Assembly: GCF_030063145.1 (NCBI RefSeq)
Contig: NZ_JASISM010000001.1
Location: 248,001 to 312,000 of the forward strand
Source of the DNA: Cryobacterium sp. PH31-L1
Lineage (GTDB): Bacteria; Actinomycetota; Actinomycetes; Actinomycetales; Microbacteriaceae
Length of the DNA stretch: 64,000 bases
Reading direction: 5' to 3'
Shown: piece after piece, positions 53,193 to 60,962 of the stretch
How positions within the stretch are numbered: position 1 is the first letter of the stretch
How the letters are laid out: each line of letters starts with the position of its first letter
Position numbers and translations under genes: made by a program
Notes under the pieces: generated by a model
Told to the model about the DNA's origin: nothing
The model's input: only the letters and a program-made list of their open reading frames with translations
Databases searched by the model: none

Positions 53193-54476
53193 ATGCGAGC
53201 GGCGGGATGGATGCGGGGGCGACTCCGGGCATCCGCTATAGCCGGACCCGGCGCACCCGGGTCGAGCGCCGCCGGATCGGGCGCAACCGGCGCGAGCCCG
53301 AAGCCGCGGCTGAACCGGGACGTGATCGTGCTCGGCGTCATCGCATTCTTCGTGATGGTCGGGTTCGGCGTTGTCGTTCCGGTGCTTCCGGTCTACGTGC
53401 AGAGCTTCGGGGTCGGCAACCTCGAAGTCGGCGCGGTCGTGTCCGCCTTCGCGCTGATGCGTTTCGTGTTCAGCCCGGCCTGCGGCCGCCTGATCGACTG
53501 GGCGGGGGAGCGCACCGTGCTCGCCGTCGGCATCGGCATCGTCGCGCTCTCCAGCGGACTGGTCGGAGCCGCCGACAGCTACCTGCAACTGTTGCTGCTG
53601 CGCGGCGCGGGCGGCATCGGCTCAGCCATGTTCTCGGTGTCGGCCATGACTCTGCTGCTGCGCACGGCCGAGCCGGGCCGGCGGGCCCGCGCGATCGGGT
53701 TCTACCAGGGCGGATTCTTGATCGGCGGCATGGCCGGCCCCGCGATCGGCAGCCTGCTCGCGACCATATCCCTGACCGCACCGTTTTTCTTCTACGCCGG
53801 CACCCTCACCGTTGCCGGGCTGGTCGGACTGCTTCTGCTGCGCTCGGGAGGGCGGGGCAGCGCGCTGGCCGCGGCCGACGCATCCGCTGTGCGCACACCG
53901 TTTCGCACCGTGCTGCGCGACGAGCGTTTTCGCGCGGCCTGCACCGCCAACTTCGCGCAGGGCTGGACATCCCTCGGGGTGCGAACGACTCTCATTCCGC
54001 TGTTTGTGGTGGTGGTGCTCGGCGGGACCAGCTCGTGGACCGGCATCGCTCTCGCGGCTGCGGCGGTGGCCCAGGCACTCGCGCTGGCGCCGGCCGCCCG
54101 GTTCGTCGACACCGTCGGGCGTAAACCGGCAATCATCGGGGCATTCACCGTAGCCGGGCTGGCGATCGTGGCCATCTCGTTCGCGCCGAACATCTGGGTG
54201 CTCGGCGCCCTGCTCTGCGTCTACGGGGTCGCCGCGGCGTTCATGGGCACCGCGCCGGCCGCAGCGGTGGGCGATGCTGCCGGCGCTCGCGGGGGACGGC
54301 CGGTGTCGGTCTTCTCCATGTGTGCGGATGCCGGTGCCATCGTCGGTCCGCTCGTCGCCGGCCTGCTGGTTGACACCTTCTCGTTCTCGGCCGGATTCGC
54401 GGTCGGCGGGGTGTTCCTGGTCATCGCGGCCGCCTACGCGTTGCGGATGCCGTCGGAGCGCCGCGCCGTCGCCTAA
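53193..54476 (+). CDS. MFS transporter
   Basis: The 427-residue protein has twelve predicted helices in two halves, with the MFS loop motif GRLIDWAGERTV near residue 96, which corresponds to the conserved G-x-x-x-D-R-x-G-R-R loop, and an equivalent DTVGRKPAI in the second half. It is most like DHA1-type drug exporters, but the substrate is unknown. An N-terminal tail of about 45 residues rich in Gly, Ala and Arg precedes helix 1. TAAGCT lies exactly six bases before the ATG, suggesting a leaderless transcript. Confidence 0.85.
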   Translation: MRAAGWMRGRLRASAIAGPGAPGSSAAGSGATGASPKPRLNRDVIVLGVIAFFVMVGFGVVVPVLPVYVQSFGVGNLEVGAVVSAFALMRFVFSPACGRLIDWAGERTVLAVGIGIVALSSGLVGAADSYLQLLLLRGAGGIGSAMFSVSAMTLLLRTAEPGRRARAIGFYQGGFLIGGMAGPAIGSLLATISLTAPFFFYAGTLTVAGLVGLLLLRSGGRGSALAAADASAVRTPFRTVLRDERFRAACTANFAQGWTSLGVRTTLIPLFVVVVLGGTSSWTGIALAAAAVAQALALAPAARFVDTVGRKPAIIGAFTVAGLAIVAISFAPNIWVLGALLCVYGVAAAFMGTAPAAAVGDAAGARGGRPVSVFSMCADAGAIVGPLVAGLLVDTFSFSAGFAVGGVFLVIAAAYALRMPSERRAVA

Positions 54477-54666
54477 CTGCGGATGCGCGTGACTGATTCA
54501 GGAAAGTTCGGCGCGGCGCACCGAGCTTCCGCAGGAGTGCGAGACGTTCCCTGGCCAGCGCAACCGATTTCCTGAACTCCGGCGGGCATGGGACGAGCGG
54601 GAATACCTCAGCAGATACATACGTTTGCATAAACAACGAACGATTGATCTGTCAAGGAGACAACCC

Positions 54667-55668
54667 ATGACCGTCCAGACCAGTGGATTGCACCACGTCA
54701 CCGCGATCGCGGGCGCCCCACAGCGCAACATTGACTTCTACGTGACCGGGCTCGGCCTGCGCCTCGTGAAGAGAACCGTCAACTTCGACGATCCGGGCAC
54801 GTACCACCTGTATTACGGCGACGATTCCGGCCGCCCCGGATCGCTGCTCACCTTTTTTCCCTGGGCCGGCATTCGCAGCGGCCGCACCGGTGCCGGGCAG
54901 TCGACGACCACCGCGTTCTCGGTTCCGGCCGGCAGCCTCGGCTGGTGGAAAGCACACTTCGCCGCGCTCGGCGTGGAATCTGCCGTGACGGGCCGCTCCT
55001 CGCACGAGGAACGCCTCTCCCTGCGTGATCCCGACGGCCTGCAGCTCGACCTGGTGGCGTCGTCGACCGTGGATCCGCGCAATCCCTGGGACTCGGCATC
55101 CGTTCCCGCCGAATTTGCGGTGCGCGGCCAGCACTCCTCGGTGCTCACGGTGGCCGACCCGGCGAAGACCGTGCAGGTGCTCACCGCCGACCTCGGCATG
55201 CATGTCATCTCCGAAACGGATGGCCGCATCCGCGTCGGGGCCGGTGATGGTGCGGCCGGCAACCTCGTCGACGTGCTCGCTGACCCGGCCGGCGAGCCGG
55301 GCCTGACCGCTGGCGGAACCGTGCACCACGTGGCGTTCCGGGTGCCTGACCGGGCTACCCAGGCCGACTGGCGTGAACTGCTCGTGGACCGCGGTTACGG
55401 TGTGACCGCCATTCTCGACCGCGACTACTTCACCTCGATCTACTTTCGCGAGCCCGGCGGCGTTCTGTTCGAGATTGCCACGGACACCCCCGGCTTCGAT
55501 ATCGATGAGCCGCTGCTCGAACTCGGTCGGTCGCTCAAGCTCCCGCCGTGGCTCGAGCCGAGTCGCGAGGCCATCGAGAATTCGGTCGCGCCCGTCACGG
55601 TGCCCGCCGAGAACAACCCGGGGCTGGCGGAGGCCGCGGCGCTGGCAGCCGCGGCGGCTCACGAATGA
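54667..55668 (+). CDS. VOC-family ring-cleaving dioxygenase (MhqO-like)
   Basis: The 333-residue protein consists of two VOC/glyoxalase repeats: LHHVTAIAGAPQRNIDFYVTG near the start, with the metal His in HHVT, and a second HHVAFRVPD near residue 217, with metal Glu in FEIATDTPGF near 275. Its length and pairing with a downstream alpha/beta hydrolase match MhqO, a thiol-dependent dioxygenase for quinones and hydroquinones. AAGGAGA precedes the ATG by about eight bases. The next gene overlaps its stop by four bases. Confidence 0.85.
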   Translation: MTVQTSGLHHVTAIAGAPQRNIDFYVTGLGLRLVKRTVNFDDPGTYHLYYGDDSGRPGSLLTFFPWAGIRSGRTGAGQSTTTAFSVPAGSLGWWKAHFAALGVESAVTGRSSHEERLSLRDPDGLQLDLVASSTVDPRNPWDSASVPAEFAVRGQHSSVLTVADPAKTVQVLTADLGMHVISETDGRIRVGAGDGAAGNLVDVLADPAGEPGLTAGGTVHHVAFRVPDRATQADWRELLVDRGYGVTAILDRDYFTSIYFREPGGVLFEIATDTPGFDIDEPLLELGRSLKLPPWLEPSREAIENSVAPVTVPAENNPGLAEAAALAAAAAHE

Positions 55669-56327
55669 GTGACGTGACAGCGGACTGGCCGCACCTGTTT
55701 CGGGCGGGTTCGCCCGACGCTCCGGTACTGCTCATGCTGCACGGAACCGGCGGCGACGAGCAGCAGATCAGTGGGCTCGCCGCCGCGCTCGACCCGACGG
55801 CCGCCGTGCTCGCCCCACGCGGACGCGCGGCAGAGAACGGCATGAACCGCTGGTTCCGTCGGCTGTCGGAAGGTGTCTTCGATACCGAAGATGTCGCCCG
55901 GCGAGCCGACGACCTCGCCGGATTTCTGGTCTGGGTCCGGGACTACTACGAGTTGGGCGACCGTTCGCTCGTTGCCGTCGGGTTCTCCAACGGTGCCAAC
56001 ATCGCCCTCGCCCTGGCCCTGCTGCATCCCGAGGTGGTGGCGCGGGTGGTCGCGTTCTCGGGGATGCACCCGCTCGACGTGTCAGCGGATGCGAGCGAGG
56101 TGGAGCGTGCGATCGACGCGCGGGTCGCGGCGAGCGAGCTGGCGGCATCCGCTGTGCTGTTGGTGAATGGCCGGAGTGACCCGATGGCACCGTTGGTGAG
56201 CGTGCAGATGCTGGTCGAGTTGCTCGGGGAGCGCGGGGCGACCGTGACGCAGTCCCTGCGTCCCGGCGGCCACGGCGTCGCCGAAGAGGATGTCGCCGCC
56301 GCGGTCGCCTGGTTGGCTCAGCTTTAG
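55665..56327 (+). CDS. Alpha/beta-hydrolase carboxylesterase (MhqD-like)
   Basis: The 220-residue enzyme has the nucleophile elbow GFSNGANIA with Ser near residue 107, the oxyanion LHGTGGDEQQI near residue 25, and a catalytic Asp and His in NGRSDPMAP and GGHGV near the C-terminus. It belongs to the phospholipase/carboxylesterase family that includes MhqD, and is coupled (ATGA) to the mhqO-like gene. The pair probably detoxifies quinones, though no MhqR-type regulator is adjacent. Its stop overlaps the convergent DUF2568 gene by four bases. Confidence 0.88.
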   Translation: MSDVTADWPHLFRAGSPDAPVLLMLHGTGGDEQQISGLAAALDPTAAVLAPRGRAAENGMNRWFRRLSEGVFDTEDVARRADDLAGFLVWVRDYYELGDRSLVAVGFSNGANIALALALLHPEVVARVVAFSGMHPLDVSADASEVERAIDARVAASELAASAVLLVNGRSDPMAPLVSVQMLVELLGERGATVTQSLRPGGHGVAEEDVAAAVAWLAQL

Positions 56328-56680
56328 CGCAGCTCTTTACGACCGGAGATGACGCCGCTGGCCGTGGCGACGACGGCGAAGATCACGGTGATGATGGGAA
56401 AGCCGAGGTCCCACCAGGCGAGCGCGGCCGAGCCGAAGATGGCGATCTCGATGACGGCCTTGCCGAACGGATCGAGCCTGAACACGGCCCGCGGCGACCG
56501 GAACAGCGCCCAGACCAGAATCGCGAACGCGGGAGTGGCGAGTCCGAACAGGATGCCGGGCCAGGGGAGCGGCCAGGCGACAAAGCCCCAGATTCCGAGG
56601 CTGATGAAGGCGAAGAGTTCCAGCACGAACCGGAGCATGTCGTTGGGGCCGATTTTCGGCAGGTCGCGCGTATCTGTCAC
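56324..56680 (-). CDS. YrdB/DUF2568 family membrane protein
   Basis: The 118-residue protein has four hydrophobic helices (about residues 17-38, 41-60, 73-90 and 92-110) and the RFVLELFAFISLGIWGF opening typical of YrdB-like proteins. The function is unknown. It starts with GTG, and TAGGAT lies exactly six bases before it on the minus strand, indicating a leaderless mRNA. Its stop overlaps that of the convergent MhqD-like gene. Confidence 0.85.
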   Translation of the reverse strand: MTDTRDLPKIGPNDMLRFVLELFAFISLGIWGFVAWPLPWPGILFGLATPAFAILVWALFRSPRAVFRLDPFGKAVIEIAIFGSAALAWWDLGFPIITVIFAVVATASGVISGRKELR

Positions 56681-56707
56681 CCGTCAATCCTAGCGATACG
56701 CCCGGTG

Positions 56708-56785
56708 TGTGCTTTCCGGGCCCGGGCCCGGAAACCGGGCCCAGGATAGATCATGGGCCCAGCGACCGGGCCCGGGCCCGGAAAG
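56708..56785 (+). repeat. Dispersed GGGCCC-core repeat, copy B, with a 20-bp inverted repeat
   Basis: The segment 56708-56761 is the second copy of the dispersed repeat. In addition, CTTTCCGGGCCCGGGCCCGG (56712-56731) is repeated as its exact complement at 56766-56785. It lies between purU and the DUF2568 gene and could form a large hairpin. No T run follows on either strand in the right place. Confidence 0.75.
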
Positions 56786-56793
56786 AAAAACGC

Positions 56794-57654
56794 CTACTTG
56801 AAGATGATCGTGCGGGCACCGTCGAGCAGCACACGGTTCTCGGCGAACCACTTGACCGCCTGGGTGAGCGTGCGGCTCTCTTCGTCCTGCCCGATCGACA
56901 CAAGCTCCGCCGGAGTGCGTGAGTGATCGACCCGCACCACGTTCTGCTCGATGATCGGACCCTCGTCGAGGTTGCCGGTGACGAAGTGTGCGGTCGCACC
57001 AATGAGTTTCACGCCGCGCGCGTGCGCCTGGCGGTAGGGGTTGGCCCCCTTGAACCCCGGCAGGAATGAGTGGTGGATGTTGATCGCCCGCCCACTGAGC
57101 CGCGCGCACAGTTCCGGCGACAGAATCTGCATGTACCGCGCGAGTACGACGAGTTCGATGTCGAGGTCGTCGACCGCCTCGATGACGCGCGCTTCGAAGT
57201 CGGCCTTGCTGGCGGCATCCGTTATGGGCAGCGACTCGAACGGCACCCCGTAGAACCCCACGAGGTCGCGCAGCGTGCCGTGATTGCTGAGCACGAGCGG
57301 AATCTCCACCGGCAGCTGCCCGCCACGCTGGCGAAACAGCAGGTCGTTCACGCAGTGACCGGCCGAGGACGCGAGTACGAGCGTGCGCAGCGGACGCCCG
57401 ACGACGTCGATGATCGATGCCATCGCATACCGCTCGATTACCGGCGCGAGCGCCGCCTCGAGCTCGGGCCGCGTCGCTGGCGACTGCACCTGCAACCGCA
57501 TGAAGAACCGTCCGGTGTCATCGCTGGAGAACTGCTGGCTCTCCGAGATGTTGCCCTGCGCCTGCACGATCGCGCCACTGACGGCGTGCACGATTCCGGG
57601 CTGGTCAGCACAGACCAGCGTGATTACCCAGTGGTGCGGGGTCGAAGAAGTCAT
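56794..57654 (-). CDS. purU: Formyltetrahydrofolate deformylase
   Basis: PurU hydrolyses 10-formyl-THF to formate and THF, balancing the one-carbon pool. The 286-residue protein has an N-terminal ACT domain (about residues 9-80) and a formyltransferase domain with the INIHHSFLPGFKGANPY stretch (catalytic Asn and His) near residue 195 and the TGNLDEGPII motif with the catalytic Asp near residue 232. TATTCT sits exactly six bases before the ATG, so the message may be leaderless. It is divergent from an MFS gene. Confidence 0.95.
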   Translation of the reverse strand: MTSSTPHHWVITLVCADQPGIVHAVSGAIVQAQGNISESQQFSSDDTGRFFMRLQVQSPATRPELEAALAPVIERYAMASIIDVVGRPLRTLVLASSAGHCVNDLLFRQRGGQLPVEIPLVLSNHGTLRDLVGFYGVPFESLPITDAASKADFEARVIEAVDDLDIELVVLARYMQILSPELCARLSGRAINIHHSFLPGFKGANPYRQAHARGVKLIGATAHFVTGNLDEGPIIEQNVVRVDHSRTPAELVSIGQDEESRTLTQAVKWFAENRVLLDGARTIIFK

Positions 57655-57850
57655 TGGGCCAGAATACCCGGCGTGAGAGCGGATGCCGCGGCCCGCCCAG
57701 TTGCCGCCTCATCGGCTTTGGGTAGACTACCCCTTGGTCGCACTGAGCAGGTCGGCCCCGGGCGCGCACGTCGGCGCGCAGTCGAGTGGCTTCGATCTCG
57801 GTGTGAATGGTCCCACCGGTCGACTACTCTGGCCCAGTTCGAATGCAGCC

Positions 57851-59119
57851 ATGACCAACACCGCCAATATTTTCTTACCCACCGGGTCGATTCCCACCAC
57901 GCGGGCGGCTCCCACCGAACCGCCGTTCCCCTGGGTTGGACTGATCACCCTCTCCGCCGCGGTCTTTCTCTCGGTCACGAGTGAGATGCTGCCGACCGGG
58001 TTACTCCCCGAGATGAGTCGCAGCCTCGGTGTCGCGCAGTCGCAGATCGGGCTGCTGGTCTCCTGGTTCGCTTTCACGGTGGTGCTCACGAGCGCACCGG
58101 TCGCCATCTGGACCCGCCGCTTTCCGCGGCACGGGCTGATCATCGTCGTGCTCATCGTCTTCGCGGTGAGCAATATTCTCACCGCCATCGCGCCGACCTA
58201 CGAGTTCGTCGTCGCCGCGCGGGTGCTCGGCGGCGTCGCGCACGGACTGTTCTGGTCGGTGGTGGGTGCCTACGCCGGACACCTCGTGCCGAAAGCGCAG
58301 ATCGGTCGCGCCGTCTCGATCACGGTAGCCGGCGGCACGCTCGCCTTCGTGTTCGGGGTGCCGCTCGGCACCGCGGGTGGCCACCTGCTCGGCTGGCGGC
58401 TCTCTTTCGTCGTGCTGGCCGGCCTGATGCTCGTGGGCGCGGTTCTGGTCTGGAAGTTTCTGCCACCTGTGGCGCGGTATTCCAGCGGCGCCGCGGCATC
58501 CGCTCACGCACCGAAAACCCGTCAGCCACACGACGCGACCGTACCGGCCGTGGTGCTGATCTGCATCATCACCGGCATTACCATGATCGGTCACTACAGC
58601 TTTTACACCTACATCGCGCCGTTCCTGCTCGACGGGCTCAGTATTGACCCCGACCTGCTGGCTCCGATGCTGTTCGCCTACGGTGTGGCCGGCGCGGTGG
58701 GGCTGCTGCTCGTCGGCACGGTCTTCGGCCCGCGCCCGAGCCTCGGCCTCGTTCTCGGCCTCGCCGTGAGCGCCCTCAGCGTGAGCCTGCTCGCCGTGTT
58801 CACGGCTACCCTGCCCGTCGCGCTCATCGCGTTCGTGCTCTGGGGCATGGCGTTCGGCATGCTCCCCCCGCTGATGCAGACTCGGATGCTGCACGCCGCG
58901 TCGCCGCGCATCCGCGATACCGCAAGCGCCTTCTACACCACCGCGTTCAACGCCGGCATCGGCGGTGGCGCCCTGCTTGGTGCCGTGTTGATCGACAGCG
59001 TCGGGCTCGAGCTGGTGCCGCTCGTCTACGTGGGGCTGCTGGTCGTTGCCCTCGTGCTCGTTGTGGTCACCGACCTCATGACGCAGCGCGCCCAGGCGCG
59101 CCAGACCGCATCCGCTTAA
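57851..59119 (+). CDS. MFS transporter (DHA1/arabinose-efflux type)
   Basis: The 422-residue protein has twelve helices with the [24 protein letters not shown] segment in helix 1 and the following loop, and the WTRRFPRHG loop after helix 2. These fit the DHA1 group, which exports sugars, antibiotics or amino acids. The substrate is unknown. ATG 57851 starts a 25-residue polar N-terminus; the longer open frame upstream has no support. The 196-base gap before it contains the divergent purU promoter. Confidence 0.85.
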   Translation: MTNTANIFLPTGSIPTTRAAPTEPPFPWVGLITLSAAVFLSVTSEMLPTGLLPEMSRSLGVAQSQIGLLVSWFAFTVVLTSAPVAIWTRRFPRHGLIIVVLIVFAVSNILTAIAPTYEFVVAARVLGGVAHGLFWSVVGAYAGHLVPKAQIGRAVSITVAGGTLAFVFGVPLGTAGGHLLGWRLSFVVLAGLMLVGAVLVWKFLPPVARYSSGAAASAHAPKTRQPHDATVPAVVLICIITGITMIGHYSFYTYIAPFLLDGLSIDPDLLAPMLFAYGVAGAVGLLLVGTVFGPRPSLGLVLGLAVSALSVSLLAVFTATLPVALIAFVLWGMAFGMLPPLMQTRMLHAASPRIRDTASAFYTTAFNAGIGGGALLGAVLIDSVGLELVPLVYVGLLVVALVLVVVTDLMTQRAQARQTASA

Positions 59120-60675
59120 TCGCGCGAACGGTCGGAGAGTGGACGGTTGGCCACGACCGGCACGCGGCCGGTGAAGCCGTCGCGGGCTGCGGCGATTTCG
59201 AGAATGCGACCGCGGCAGGCGTACCAGCCGATCATCAGCCCCGGAACGATGAGCACGAGCGAGCTGATCGTGAGGGTGCCGACCGGCCAGTCGAACGCCA
59301 TCAGTACGAGCACACCGGCCAGGAAGACGAGCGTCAGATAGCCCGAGTACGGCGCCCACGGCATGCGGAAGACCGGGCGCACCAGAATGCCGCGCTTGGC
59401 CCAGGCCTGCAGCCTCAGCTGGCACAGCACGATCATGCCCCAGGCGCTCACGATGCCGATTGCGGCCATGTTCAGTACGATTTCGAAAGCCTCATCGGGC
59501 ACGATGGCGTTCAGACCCACCCCGAGCAGCGTCACGACGCCGGTTAGCAGGATGCCGCCGAACGGCACGCCGTTGCGGCTGATCTTGCCCGCGAAACGCG
59601 GCGCCGAACCGGCCAGCGACATCGACCGAAGTATGCGCCCGGTGGAATATAGGCCGGCGTTCAGCGAGGACAGGGCCGCGGTAAGCACGACGAGGTTCAT
59701 GATCACATCAACGCCGTCGATACCTATCGTGCCGAAGAACGTGACGAACGGGCTTTCGCCTGCTTTATAGGCCGTGTACGGCAACAACAGCGAGAGCAAC
59801 AGAATGGACCCCACGTAGAAGACCGCAATGCGAATGATTACCGTGTTGATGGCCTTCGGCATGACCTTCTCGGGGTTCTTCGTCTCCCCAGCCGTCGTTC
59901 CGACCAGCTCGATCGACGCATACGCGAACACAACGCCCTGCACCACCAGAACGGATGCGATCAGCCCGTTCGGCAGCCAGCCCCCGTTTTCGCCGATCAG
60001 CGCAAAACCGGCGGTGGCCCCGTCGAGAGGCGTGCCGAAGATGACCATCCAGGTTCCGACGATCAGGAATGCCACGATGGCTAGCACCTTGATCAGGGCG
60101 AACCAGAATTCCATCTCACCGAACACTTTGACCGAGAGCAGGTTGAGCGAGAGCACCAAGGCGAGCGCGGCGAGGGCGTACAACCACTGCGGCACCTCGC
60201 CGAACGGCGCCCAATAGGTCGCAAAGAAGTTCATGTACAGGGCCACCGCGGTCACATCCACGATCGCCGTCATGGCCCAGTTGAGCCAGTACAGCCAACC
60301 GGTGACGAACGCCGTCTTCTCTCCGAAGAATTCGCGTGCATACGACACGAAGGAGCCAGAGCTCGGGCGGTGCAGAACCAGTTCGCCGAGCGCTCGCAGA
60401 ATGAGGAAGGCGAAGAAACCGCAGATCGCGTAGACGAACACGAGGGCGGGACCGGCGCTGGCGAGGCGTCCGCCGGCACCGAGGAACAGGCCGGTGCCGA
60501 TCGCGCCGCCGATCGCGATCATCTGCACGTGGCGAGACTTGAGCCCCTTGTGCAGGGCGTCATCCTCGTGCACGCTCAGGGCGTCTTCGATGTGTTCGAA
60601 CGGCGTCTCTTCGGGCGGATTCGCATGGTCGTGGTGACCGTGCGGTTCCGCCGATGAATCGCCCGTTGCGGGCAT
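59116..60675 (-). CDS. Amino acid permease (AnsP-like)
   Basis: The 519-residue APC-family permease has twelve helices, starting with the [20 protein letters not shown] helix that holds the substrate-binding Gly-rich segment. The long [22 protein letters not shown] stretch and the [17 protein letters not shown] helix resemble the L-asparagine permease AnsP. ATG 60675 is chosen; an in-frame TTG at 60708 would add 11 residues. The stop overlaps that of the convergent MFS gene. The substrate is inferred from similarity of pattern. Confidence 0.85.
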   Translation of the reverse strand: MPATGDSSAEPHGHHDHANPPEETPFEHIEDALSVHEDDALHKGLKSRHVQMIAIGGAIGTGLFLGAGGRLASAGPALVFVYAICGFFAFLILRALGELVLHRPSSGSFVSYAREFFGEKTAFVTGWLYWLNWAMTAIVDVTAVALYMNFFATYWAPFGEVPQWLYALAALALVLSLNLLSVKVFGEMEFWFALIKVLAIVAFLIVGTWMVIFGTPLDGATAGFALIGENGGWLPNGLIASVLVVQGVVFAYASIELVGTTAGETKNPEKVMPKAINTVIIRIAVFYVGSILLLSLLLPYTAYKAGESPFVTFFGTIGIDGVDVIMNLVVLTAALSSLNAGLYSTGRILRSMSLAGSAPRFAGKISRNGVPFGGILLTGVVTLLGVGLNAIVPDEAFEIVLNMAAIGIVSAWGMIVLCQLRLQAWAKRGILVRPVFRMPWAPYSGYLTLVFLAGVLVLMAFDWPVGTLTISSLVLIVPGLMIGWYACRGRILEIAAARDGFTGRVPVVANRPLSDRSRD

Positions 60676-60918
60676 GGATGAGGGCTGCTTGCCGCCGGTG
60701 GGGCTCAAAACGGTTCTCGATTTCGCTGGCCGGTCACGCAGAAGGTTTCGTGTGAGAAACGATTCGAGTGGCGCGGGAAGTGGCCGGAAACTGCACGCAC
60801 ACGCGCTTCTGGCGGTGTGCGGGGTCGTCCGGGGGACAGCGCAACCCTACTCTTCGGCCCCCACGCCCTACGCTGTCCGCGGTGTTCGAACCTCCGTCGG
60901 GGGCCGCCTGTGGGCAGG

Positions 60919-60924
60919 TACAAT
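60919..60924 (+). promoter_or_regulatory. -10 element (TACAAT) before the Mrp operon
   Basis: TACAAT lies 38 bases before the mrpA start, giving a normal leader that includes the GGAGG ribosome site at 60954-60958. The remaining gap from 60676 holds no ORF or repeat of note. Confidence 0.4.
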
Positions 60925-60962
60925 AGACCTTCACACCCCGACCTGACAAGCCTGGAGGCCGC

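Noticed and set aside
54421..54636. 71-codon minus-strand ORF before the MhqO-like gene
   Set aside because: It overlaps the 3' end of the MFS gene, its C-terminus is only Arg-rich shadow sequence, and no family is recognised.
56712..56785. Rho-independent terminator of purU
   Set aside because: The hairpin is strong, but the T run on the minus strand comes before it, not after.
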